Below are positions 1 to 5,553 of a stretch of DNA of 10,026 bases, piece after piece (the first letter of the stretch is position 1; every line of letters begins with the position of its first letter). Origin of the DNA: Clostridia bacterium. GTDB lineage: Bacteria > Bacillota > Clostridia > Christensenellales > Aristaeellaceae. The stretch lies in assembly GCA_017412445.1 (NCBI GenBank), contig JAFPYA010000019.1, positions 1-10,026 on the forward strand. Reading direction: 5' to 3'. The notes under the pieces are model-generated. The model was not told where the DNA came from, searched no databases, and saw nothing but the letters and a program-made list of their open reading frames with translations. Made by a program: the position numbers and the translations under genes.

Positions 1-3
1 GGT

Positions 4-585
4 CTATCTGTAGGCGCAGTCGATTGTGTGGTCGTTTATCACGCCTATGCCCTGCAGGTAGGAATACACTATCGTTGGACCCACAAATTTGAAGCCACGC
101 CGCTTGAGATCACGGCTCACCCGCTCGGAAAGCTCGTCCTTTGCGGGCATGTCCAGGGCGCTCTTGAGGCGGTGATCTATCGTCTGCCCGTCCGTGAATG
201 ACCATATATACCTGTCGAAGCTGCCGAATTCCGCCTGCACCTCGAGAAAGGCGTGGGCGTTGGTTATAGTGGCCTCGATTTTGCGGCGGTTGCGTATGAT
301 GCCTTTGTTTAGCATCAGCGCCTCCACCTTTTCGGGCGTGTAGGCGGCCACGATAACGGGATCGAAGCCGTCGAACGCCTCGCGGAAGGCTTCCTCCTTG
401 TTAAGTATCAAAAGCCAGCTTACGCCCGCCTGCATGCCCTCCAGTATCAGCATTGCAAACAGCTCGTTATCCCTGTGCTCGCTTTTGCACCAGCGCTCGT
501 CGTGGTAAGCGAGCATCCTTTGATTGTGCCACACCTCGCCCGGCGTAAAGCCCCAGTCGCAGCGCGGCTTAAGCTCATCACTCAT
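4..585 (-). CDS. tag: DNA-3-methyladenine glycosylase I
   Basis: Base-excision repair enzyme that removes 3-methyladenine from alkylated DNA in the cytoplasm. The 193-residue product is close to the usual ~187 of E. coli Tag. Visible family features are the N-terminal RCDW (C9), YHDERW (H28), LEGMQAGVSW (residues 48-57; E49 at the catalytic acid position), KRRGFKFVGPTIVYSYLQ and C-terminal NDHTIDC (H186, C190). C9, H28, H186 and C190 match the four zinc ligands known in E. coli Tag. The usual WGVP after YHDxE is replaced by WCKS, a local variation. The ATG at 585 is preceded by AAGGAG (591-596) with a 5-base spacer. A longer frame to 636 would run through a strong hairpin and lacks this site. 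The gene lies 75 bp downstream of the SH3 protein gene on the same strand, and no separate promoter was found, so it may depend partly on read-through. Identity is secure. Confidence 0.95.
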   Translation of the reverse strand: MSDELKPRCDWGFTPGEVWHNQRMLAYHDERWCKSEHRDNELFAMLILEGMQAGVSWLLILNKEEAFREAFDGFDPVIVAAYTPEKVEALMLNKGIIRNRRKIEATITNAHAFLEVQAEFGSFDRYIWSFTDGQTIDHRLKSALDMPAKDELSERVSRDLKRRGFKFVGPTIVYSYLQGIGVINDHTIDCAYR

Positions 586-619
586 GATATCTCCTTGAAC
601 GTCATAACACCACTGTAAA

Positions 620-644
620 GCGCCCGCACAACACATGCGGGCGC
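620..644 (-). terminator. Hairpin between SH3 gene and tag, weak terminator or attenuator
   Basis: A perfect 9-bp GC-rich stem (620-628 with 636-644) encloses a 7-base loop. Read on the minus strand it follows the stop codon of the SH3 gene by about 16 bases and is followed by only TTTAC, so the U-run is short. It could be a leaky terminator for the SH3 gene, an mRNA-stabilising 3' end, or a partial attenuator before tag. Confidence 0.5.
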
Positions 645-660
645 CTCATTTGGGGGATAA

Positions 661-1365
661 TCACTTGAGGTATTTGCTGTAGATGTAACCGGTCTTGCTG
701 CCGTATTTTACCTTCCACCAGCTGGAATTGGCCTTGCTGAGCACGGTCACCTTTGTGCCCTTGGCAAGCACGAGAATCTTTGCGCCGTTGGGCGTGGATC
801 TCATGTTGACGGCATTGCAGTTCTTTACGGTGGCGGTTGTGGTGCTCGAGGATGAAGAGCTGCCACCGCTGGTGCTGACGTAGGTGCTCTTGACGTAGCC
901 CGCGGTGCCGCCGGAGGTCTGGACGAGGTACCAGGAGCCGTTCTTGCCCAGCACCTTGACCTTGGTGCCGCTCTTGAGCGACATCACCTTAGCCTCGCTT
1001 TTGTTGGCGCCCGCCCTCATGTTGACGGTGCTGGAAGCGTACTTGGTCTTGATCGTGCCGCTCTTGGCCTTGGAATAATAAGTGGTGCCGTCAGCGTAGT
1101 TGTTGCCCATGCCCGAGATGTAGAGGTTCTTGACATAGCCTTCGCGGCTGTCCGAGGTCTGAATCTTGGTCCAGGCCTTGCCCTTTTCGAGCACGGTAAT
1201 GCTGTCGCCGTTGGATACGGTGCCGTTGGCGCCGTACTTGGTGCCGGGACCCTTGCGCAGATATATCGTGCCGCCGGCAGTGGGGGTCTTTATCGTCTCA
1301 GCGCACGCGACGAACATCGTCAGCATGAGGCACAGCGCCATAAGCAGAGAGATAAACTTTTTCAT
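661..1365 (-). CDS. Secreted protein with three bacterial SH3 domains
   Basis: The 234-residue product is predicted to be exported and made almost entirely of SH3b-type repeats, which commonly bind cell wall or other extracellular ligands. Residues 1-22 form a signal peptide: MKK, a hydrophobic core, then ACA before E23, a signal peptidase I site. The C21 context (FVAC) is a poor lipobox, so lipidation is possible but less likely. Three repeats follow, at about 25-84, 104-164 and 178-234. Each has a VNMR- or YLRK-like start, a G-x-x-V-x-V-L strand and an ending like GYVKxxY(V/I). A Gly/Ser/Thr-rich linker (166-177) separates repeats 2 and 3. There is no amidase, NlpC/P60 or other catalytic domain, so it may be an adaptor or wall-binding protein; its true role is unknown. 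The ATG at 1365 has GGAAGGTG seven bases upstream. Confidence 0.85.
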   Translation of the reverse strand: MKKFISLLMALCLMLTMFVACAETIKTPTAGGTIYLRKGPGTKYGANGTVSNGDSITVLEKGKAWTKIQTSDSREGYVKNLYISGMGNNYADGTTYYSKAKSGTIKTKYASSTVNMRAGANKSEAKVMSLKSGTKVKVLGKNGSWYLVQTSGGTAGYVKSTYVSTSGGSSSSSSTTTATVKNCNAVNMRSTPNGAKILVLAKGTKVTVLSKANSSWWKVKYGSKTGYIYSKYLK

Positions 1366-1390
1366 TAAAAATCACCTTCCTTCCACTGTT

Positions 1391-1399
1391 ATGATACCA
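1391..1399 (-). promoter_or_regulatory. Candidate extended -10 promoter of the SH3 gene
   Basis: On the minus strand the sequence reads TGGTATCAT: an extended TGn element followed by TATCAT, five of six matches to TATAAT. No good -35 lies 17 bases upstream, which is tolerated by extended -10 promoters. Transcription would start near 1384 and give a leader of about 20 bases carrying the GGAAGGTG ribosome site. Confidence 0.4.
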
Positions 1400-1430
1400 T
1401 AAATATATGTCTGTATATTGCGAAAATGTT

Positions 1431-1444
1431 TACAAAGCTTTGTA
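1431..1444. promoter_or_regulatory. Perfect 14-bp palindrome, possible operator (SH3 side)
   Basis: TACAAAGCTTTGTA is its own reverse complement. It sits about 32 bp upstream of the candidate -10 of the SH3 gene, where an activator or repressor dimer could bind. No regulator family is assigned. Confidence 0.3.
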
Positions 1445-1524
1445 TCTTCGATTAACAAAAAAACCGCATTTGGTCACATTTCGTTACTATTTGAGACTGT
1501 TTCGAAATTCGCGCCGGGCGCAAT

Positions 1525-1596
1525 GTGTTTAAGCGCATTTTCTTTGGCTGCAAATATGTTTTCAGGCGATATATCGCCATTTCGCGTCTTAAACAC
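1525..1596. repeat. 9-bp inverted repeat flanking an operator-like palindrome
   Basis: GTGTTTAAG at 1525-1533 recurs inverted as CTTAAACAC at 1588-1596, a centre-to-centre distance of 63 bp. The right arm ends 9 bp before the -35 of the glycosidase promoter. Such spacing could suit two binding sites for one regulator, but a chance match is possible. Confidence 0.25.
1565..1578. promoter_or_regulatory. Perfect 14-bp palindrome, possible operator (glycosidase side)
   Basis: GGCGATATATCGCC is a perfect palindrome ending 27 bp before the -35 of the glycosidase promoter. GC-flanked palindromes with an AT core at this position are typical of dimeric regulator sites. The regulator is not in the window. 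Confidence 0.4.
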
Positions 1597-1605
1597 GCTT
1601 TTGTA

Positions 1606-1634
1606 TTGACTTTTTGTTTTATCGCGAATATAAT
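1606..1634 (+). promoter_or_regulatory. Sigma-A promoter of the glycosidase gene
   Basis: TTGACT (1606-1611), a 17-base spacer and TATAAT (1629-1634) give eleven of twelve consensus matches at ideal spacing. The predicted transcript start is near 1641. Any coding start before about 1641 is therefore unlikely, which rules out the long upstream open frame that begins at the GTG at 1525. Confidence 0.88.
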
Positions 1635-1667
1635 TTTTACTAAGAGAGCAAGCATAAACGCTGTCGA

Positions 1668-1696
1668 CCTACGCGGCATGTACTCTGCCTGCGTGG
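1668..1696 (+). other. Bulged hairpin in the glycosidase mRNA leader
   Basis: CC-T-ACGC-GGC (1668-1677) pairs with GCC-T-GCGT-GG (1687-1696), giving nine base pairs with one bulged T on each arm and a 9-base loop that holds the upstream ATG at 1678. No U-run follows, so it is not a terminator. It may affect mRNA stability or have no role. Confidence 0.3.
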
Positions 1697-1722
1697 CGGC
1701 AAGTTTTGAAGGGAAGACTTAT

Positions 1723-2982
1723 ATGAAGTATATAGAGGAATTGAAAAAGTACATCACCGAAAACGTGCGCGACATGACGCGCGAGCCGGGCGGGGCGCTA
1801 AAGCACAAATACATAGTGCCCACCTCGCCTTTAAGCCCCTATTATTCCACTAACCTGTGGGACTGGGACTCATGGCTTGCGAGCGTGGTGATGGGTCAGG
1901 TTGAGGCAGACAGCGGAAAGACAGGCGAATTTCTCGAATACGAGCGCGGCTGCGCACTTAATTTTCTTGACAACATGACAGATGAAGGCTTTATGCCCAT
2001 CTGCATAACCCCGCAGGGCTTTTTGCACCTCGATGAAGAGAAGGAAAAGGTGTTCAAAACCAACATGCACAAGCCCGTGCTGGCGCAGCACATAGCGTTT
2101 CTGGTGCAGAGGGACGGCGGCCGGACGGACTGGATAGAGAGCCGTCTGCCCGCGCTCGAGCGCTTCATAAACTGCTACCTCGAAAGGTACATGGAGCTGC
2201 AGACCGGCCTTATGTACTGGCAGGACGACATGGCCGTGGGCGTAGACAACGACCCCGCCGTGTTCTACAGGCCTGACGCCAGCTGCGGCTCGATTTACTT
2301 AAACTGCCTTATGTACCGCGAGCTGCTCGCTTTCGGCTACCTCATGGAGATGCGGGGCGACATGACAAAGGCGAACGCCTTCCGCTTCAAGGCGCAAACC
2401 CTCGCGGACGCGATAAACAAGTGGTGCTGGGACGAGCGCGACGGCATGTACTACAGCGTGGACTTCGCTCTGAGACCCGTAAATGCGGGCGACTGGCTGC
2501 ACTCCGGCGCGCCGCGCGACTACCCCTGCGTGCTCACCCGCATAGACAGCTGGTCGGGCTTCATGGCGCTGTGGGCGGGCATTGCGGACGAAAAGCAGGC
2601 CGCGCGCGTTATGGAGAGGGCGCGCGACAAGCGCACCTTTGCCTGCAAGGCGGGCGTGCGCTCGCTGTCCCGCCTCGAGAAAATGTACGATCTGCGCGCC
2701 TCGAACAACCCCTCCAACTGGCGCGGGCCCGTGTGGGGCATAAGCAATTTCATGCTGTTTTCAGGCATGCTCAAATACGGCTATACCGATGACGCGACCG
2801 AAATGGCGCATAAAACGATAGAGCTTTTCGGGCGCGACCTCGAAAAGAGCGGCTCGCTGCACGAATACTACAACCCCGACACAGGCGAGCCCATAGTTAC
2901 CCACGACTTTCAGAACTGGAATTTTCTCGTGCTCAACATGATTGCCTGGCTCGAGGAGCGCCGCTTTGTGGACACGTTCTGA
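1723..2982 (+). CDS. GH63/GH37-like (alpha/alpha)6-barrel glycosidase, cytoplasmic
   Basis: The 419-residue protein resembles bacterial trehalase-like and GH63 glycosidases that hydrolyse small glucosides. Visible landmarks are NLWDWDSW (about 44-51), GVDNDP (D175), RIDSWSGFMALW, SNWRGPVWGISNF (about 331-343), HEYYNPDTGEP (E381) and QNWN (397-400). By analogy with GH63 enzymes, D175 would be the general acid and E381 the base; this is inferred. Its length is near that of bacterial mannosylglycerate and glucosylglycerate hydrolases, but the substrate cannot be read from sequence. There is no signal peptide or membrane segment, so it acts in the cytoplasm on an imported or internal sugar. The ATG at 1723 is chosen because the promoter lies at 1606-1634 and GAAGGGAAG precedes it; the ATG at 1678 has no ribosome site and sits in a hairpin loop. 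The PreA-like gene follows after 76 bp with no terminator between. Confidence 0.8.
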   Translation: MKYIEELKKYITENVRDMTREPGGALKHKYIVPTSPLSPYYSTNLWDWDSWLASVVMGQVEADSGKTGEFLEYERGCALNFLDNMTDEGFMPICITPQGFLHLDEEKEKVFKTNMHKPVLAQHIAFLVQRDGGRTDWIESRLPALERFINCYLERYMELQTGLMYWQDDMAVGVDNDPAVFYRPDASCGSIYLNCLMYRELLAFGYLMEMRGDMTKANAFRFKAQTLADAINKWCWDERDGMYYSVDFALRPVNAGDWLHSGAPRDYPCVLTRIDSWSGFMALWAGIADEKQAARVMERARDKRTFACKAGVRSLSRLEKMYDLRASNNPSNWRGPVWGISNFMLFSGMLKYGYTDDATEMAHKTIELFGRDLEKSGSLHEYYNPDTGEPIVTHDFQNWNFLVLNMIAWLEERRFVDTF

Positions 2983-3058
2983 GCCGCCGTCAAACGGACT
3001 GTACAATTCAGACATGCGAAAGACACGTCGCGTTGCAAAACACCAAGGAGGTACGCAC

Positions 3059-4576
3059 ATGATTCCCATACAGCCCCGCATCAGCCGCTCGGATATGATC
3101 CGCTGCGCCCTGTGCTCAGACGCGCCCTGCGATTCAGCCTGCGAAAAGCTAAAGCCCGCGGCACTATTGCGCTCCATATGGTTTTCAAACGAACAGGGAG
3201 CGGCGCTCACCCTGCCCGGGCAGAGCCCCTGCCTCGTGTGCCACGCGCCCTGCGAGCGCACGTGCGTGCGCCCCGGCGAGGTGCCTATACGCGATCTCAT
3301 CAACCGGCTGTGCTATCAGGTAAAGCCCGAATGTGAAACTGCGGCGCCCGAAAGCGAAGCTTCTCTGCAATGCGACCTGTGCGGCATAAAGCTGGAAAAC
3401 CCGTTTATGCTCTCCTCCTCCGTGGTGGCAAGCACCTACGACATGTGCGCCCGGGCCTTTGACGCGGGCTGGGCGGGCGCGTGCTTCAAAACCATCTGCA
3501 CGCTCGACATCCACGAGGCCTCGCCCCGCTTTTCCGCCATCACGGGCGGCGACGGCAGCATCATAGGCTTTAAGAACATAGAGCAGCTTTCGGATCACGA
3601 CGTGGCCGAAAACATGGAGGTCTTCCGCAGGCTCAAGCAAAACTATCCCTCCAAATTCATACTCGCCTCTATTATGGGACAGAACGAGGCCGAGTGGGGC
3701 GAGCTCGCCCGCATGTGCGAGGAGAACGGCGCGGACGCGGTGGAATTGAATTTCTCATGTCCCAACATGGCAGAGGGCGGGCTTGGCTCCGACATAGGTC
3801 AGATACCCGAGCTTGTGGAGCGCTTCACTGCCTCGGCAAAGAGAGCGTGCAAAATACCTGTGCTCTCCAAGCTCACGCCGAACGTCGCCGAGATGAGCCC
3901 CGCCGCCGAAGCCGCCAAACGGGGCGGCGCGGACGGCATAGCCGCAATCAACACCATAAAATCCGTGGTGGGCATAAATCCGCACACGTACGTATCCTCC
4001 CCGGCCGTGCACGGGCAAAGCGCCGTAGGCGGCTACAGCGGCAACGCCGTAAAGCCCATCGCGCTCAAGTTCATGGCGGAGTTAGGCCAGAATCCCGCGC
4101 TTAAGGGAATGCATCTGTCCGGCATGGGCGGCATAGAGGTCTGGACGGACGCGCTGGAGTTCCTGCTTCTGGGCGCAGGCTCCCTGCAGGTTACCACCGC
4201 CGTGATGCAGTACGGTTACCGCATAATTGACGACCTCAAGGCGGGGCTGAATCTGTACCTTAAGGAAAAGGGCTTTAAGAACGTGCGAGAGGTGATTGGG
4301 CTTGGCCTGAGCTCCCTGCACAGCAACACAAACACGCTCGAGAGGGACACGGTGATCTTTCCCAAGTTCAACACGGAGCGCTGCATAGGCTGCGGGCGCT
4401 GTGCCGTCTCCTGCATGGACGGCGGGCATCAGGCGATACGCCTCGACGAAAACCGCCGTCCCCGCCTGAACGGTCAAAGGTGCGTGGGCTGCCACCTGTG
4501 CGCGCTGGTATGCCCGCAGAGAGCCATAACTCCCGGCACAAAGCGCGTGCTCAAGCCGTCGTCTTCGGCGCGCTGA
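3059..4576 (+). CDS. PreA-like dihydropyrimidine dehydrogenase/DHODH-family protein with extra N-terminal Fe-S module
   Basis: The 505-residue protein has three parts. Residues 10-90 form a cysteine module: CX2CX4CX3C (C16, C19, C24, C28) then C58, C61, C65, C69. The first motif has the same spacing as domain I of dihydropyrimidine dehydrogenase (DPD). Residues 104-425 are a dihydroorotate/dihydropyrimidine dehydrogenase FMN barrel with NPFMLSSSVVAS, GFKNIEQ, ASIMGQNE, NFSCP (C234), KLTPN, INTIKS (N298, T299), GYSGNAVKPIAL and LLLGAGSLQVTTAVMQYGY, closely matching E. coli PreA as I recall it. Residues 440-490 hold two ferredoxin clusters (C442, C445, C448, C452; C475, C478, C481, C485). E. 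coli PreA reduces uracil or thymine with its partner PreT. Here no PreT-like FAD/NAD gene is adjacent, so the electron donor and true substrate are unknown. The ATG at 3059 has AAGGAGG (3045-3051) seven bases upstream. It is probably co-transcribed with the glycosidase gene, though a weak TACAAT at 3002-3007 might act as a second promoter. Confidence 0.85.
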   Translation: MIPIQPRISRSDMIRCALCSDAPCDSACEKLKPAALLRSIWFSNEQGAALTLPGQSPCLVCHAPCERTCVRPGEVPIRDLINRLCYQVKPECETAAPESEASLQCDLCGIKLENPFMLSSSVVASTYDMCARAFDAGWAGACFKTICTLDIHEASPRFSAITGGDGSIIGFKNIEQLSDHDVAENMEVFRRLKQNYPSKFILASIMGQNEAEWGELARMCEENGADAVELNFSCPNMAEGGLGSDIGQIPELVERFTASAKRACKIPVLSKLTPNVAEMSPAAEAAKRGGADGIAAINTIKSVVGINPHTYVSSPAVHGQSAVGGYSGNAVKPIALKFMAELGQNPALKGMHLSGMGGIEVWTDALEFLLLGAGSLQVTTAVMQYGYRIIDDLKAGLNLYLKEKGFKNVREVIGLGLSSLHSNTNTLERDTVIFPKFNTERCIGCGRCAVSCMDGGHQAIRLDENRRPRLNGQRCVGCHLCALVCPQRAITPGTKRVLKPSSSAR

Positions 4577-4588
4577 AAAACATAATAT

Positions 4589-4627
4589 AGCTCCGACCGG
4601 TAACACGATTATCGGTCGGAGCTTTTT
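4589..4627 (+). terminator. Strong intrinsic terminator between convergent genes
   Basis: An 11-bp perfect stem (4589-4599 with 4613-4623), extendable by a G-T pair and three A-T pairs towards a 5-base loop, runs into TTTTT and then ATTT. It ends the glycosidase-PreA unit 12 bases after the stop codon. On the opposite strand the stem is followed by ATATTATGTTTTT, so it may also end the thiamine pyrophosphokinase transcript. Confidence 0.92.
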
Positions 4628-4665
4628 ATTTGCTTCGCACAGCTCGCCTCAAATCCCGAAGAGGA

Positions 4666-5292
4666 CTAACGAAAAACTCTCACGAGCAGCAGGCGGCCTT
4701 CGTTTAGCGTGATTTCCGCGGTTTGGGACGCAAGAGGCTCGTTGCTTATCGCGTAGGCGTATTCGCAGGCGATAACGGCGTCGTCAAGCGGGTATTTGGC
4801 GTTTTTTATGGTAACGCCCTTTGCCGTGCCCGAGACGTTCAAAAGCGAAAAGTAAGCATAGCTGTCGTTTACTGTGTATATAGCTCCTGGCAGCACAAAC
4901 TCCATATCGCTATAGTCGTCCACGGCGACGCATTTTTTGCCCTTCAGGGCAAGCATCTGCATAAGCGAGATATTGCCCAACGTGTGGTCGAGGCGGCCGC
5001 CCGCAACCCCCAAAAGCAAAAAGTCGCCGTACCCGCGTTCAAGGGTGAGCTTTGCAGCATAAAACGTGTCGGTGTCGTCCTTTTCGCGGGGCAGCACTAT
5101 TGTTTCCACATCCATATGCGGGTTTTCGTGGGAGTCGAAATCACCCACAATAAGCTTTGGCCGCACGCCCAGCGGCTCTGAGTGGGCAAGGCCGCTGTCG
5201 CAGCACACTATGAAGTCATCCTGTCTGATGAGCGAGCGCGCCCTGTCGTAGCGTTTTATTTCGGCGCCGCCTATAATCACGCATCTGTTCAT
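4666..5292 (-). CDS. Thiamine pyrophosphokinase
   Basis: Cytoplasmic enzyme that transfers pyrophosphate from ATP to thiamine, making the cofactor thiamine pyrophosphate. At 208 residues it is typical of bacterial TPK. Motifs in order are IIGGAEI (6-12), CCDSGLAHSEPLGVRPKLIV (30-49) followed by GDFDS (50-54), the KDDTDTFYAA segment (71-80; D72, D73, D75) and GVAGGRLDHTLGN (95-107; R100, D102, H103). These match the nucleotide/metal-binding and thiamine-binding signatures of the family. The C-terminal part is the usual beta-rich thiamine-binding domain. The ATG at 5292 is preferred because the promoter lies at 5338-5366 and a GGGGCGGAAG sequence precedes it; an in-frame start at 5370 lies upstream of the promoter. 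The predicted leader is about 38 bases, too short for a TPP riboswitch. A single-gene transcription unit is likely, convergent with the PreA-like gene. Confidence 0.93.
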   Translation of the reverse strand: MNRCVIIGGAEIKRYDRARSLIRQDDFIVCCDSGLAHSEPLGVRPKLIVGDFDSHENPHMDVETIVLPREKDDTDTFYAAKLTLERGYGDFLLLGVAGGRLDHTLGNISLMQMLALKGKKCVAVDDYSDMEFVLPGAIYTVNDSYAYFSLLNVSGTAKGVTIKNAKYPLDDAVIACEYAYAISNEPLASQTAEITLNEGRLLLVRVFR

Positions 5293-5337
5293 ACTGCTTC
5301 CGCCCCGTTCTCTTATTTGGATCCTTTTTCCGCTTTT

Positions 5338-5366
5338 ATTATAGCACAAGTGCTTCTGCCGGTAAA
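5338..5366 (-). promoter_or_regulatory. Sigma-A promoter of thiamine pyrophosphokinase
   Basis: On the minus strand, TTTACC (5361-5366), a 17-base spacer and a perfect TATAAT (5338-5343) give a good promoter. The transcript would start near 5331, 38 bases before the ATG at 5292. Confidence 0.8.
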
Positions 5367-5438
5367 GCATATCCGGCGCAGCTTAAGACAGGATACGCGT
5401 CCAAACGCTTCATGCTCCGAGCGTGTGCCTGCGGTATA

Positions 5439-5477
5439 AATGTATAAATATTCAGTCAATGTGCATATTATGTTAAT
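5439..5477. promoter_or_regulatory. ArgR-box-like operator upstream of the ABC operon
   Basis: TGTATAAATATTCA (5441-5454) matches the ARG-box core TGAATWWWWATTCA at nine of ten fixed positions. A weaker copy, TGCATATTATGTTA (5462-5475), six of ten fixed positions, starts exactly 21 bp later, the usual spacing of paired ARG boxes. Both lie upstream of the -35 at 5493. The region is AT-rich, so chance similarity must be kept in mind. Confidence 0.4.
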
Positions 5478-5492
5478 TATCGCCCTGGCCTA

Positions 5493-5521
5493 TTGTATTT
5501 TTAAACGATTTGGTGTATAAT
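5493..5521 (+). promoter_or_regulatory. Sigma-A promoter of the amino acid ABC operon
   Basis: TTGTAT (5493-5498), a 17-base spacer and a perfect TATAAT (5516-5521). The predicted transcript start is near 5528, so the leader before the ATG at 5554 is about 26 bases and carries TGGAGG. Confidence 0.75.
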
Positions 5522-5553
5522 TCCCGTATACTAAAACGATGGAGGACATCATT

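Larger units (their letters stand above)
1366..1722. other. Divergent intergenic region of 357 bp
   Basis: This stretch separates the SH3 gene (minus) from the glycosidase gene (plus). It is more AT-rich than its flanks. It contains a likely extended -10 promoter facing left (1391-1399), a 14-bp palindrome (1431-1444), a 9-bp inverted repeat (1525-1533 and 1588-1596), a second 14-bp palindrome (1565-1578), a near-consensus sigma-A promoter facing right (1606-1634) and a leader of about 80 bases with a bulged hairpin (1668-1696). Open frames crossing it have no ribosome binding site and no recognisable protein. Confidence 0.75.

Noticed and set aside
1303..1365. Lipobox in the SH3 protein (FVAC)
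   Set aside because: The -3 residue is Phe instead of Leu/Val/Ile, and ACA before E23 fits signal peptidase I better; lipidation cannot be excluded.
1455..1474. Minus-strand terminator from the T-run at 1455-1463
   Set aside because: Only a 3-bp stem can form before the T-run and no minus-strand gene ends there.
1525..1722. 66-codon N-terminal extension of the glycosidase starting at GTG 1525, with a hydrophobic stretch that could pass for a signal sequence
   Set aside because: A near-consensus promoter (1606-1634) lies inside it, there is no ribosome site before 1525, and a good one precedes 1723.
2986..2998. Small hairpin CCGT-CAA-ACGG after the glycosidase stop as a terminator
   Set aside because: A 4-bp stem with no U-run is too weak; read-through into the PreA-like gene is expected.
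4082..4606. Antisense open frame of 174 codons over the PreA-like gene
   Set aside because: It begins inside the terminator hairpin and is fully explained as a shadow of the real gene.
5293..5331. TPP riboswitch before thiamine pyrophosphokinase
   Set aside because: The predicted leader is about 38 bases and lacks the conserved CTGAGA and later TPP-sensing motifs.
5293..5370. Longer thiamine pyrophosphokinase starting at 5370
   Set aside because: The extension contains the gene's own -10 and -35 elements and is basic, low-complexity sequence not typical of the family.
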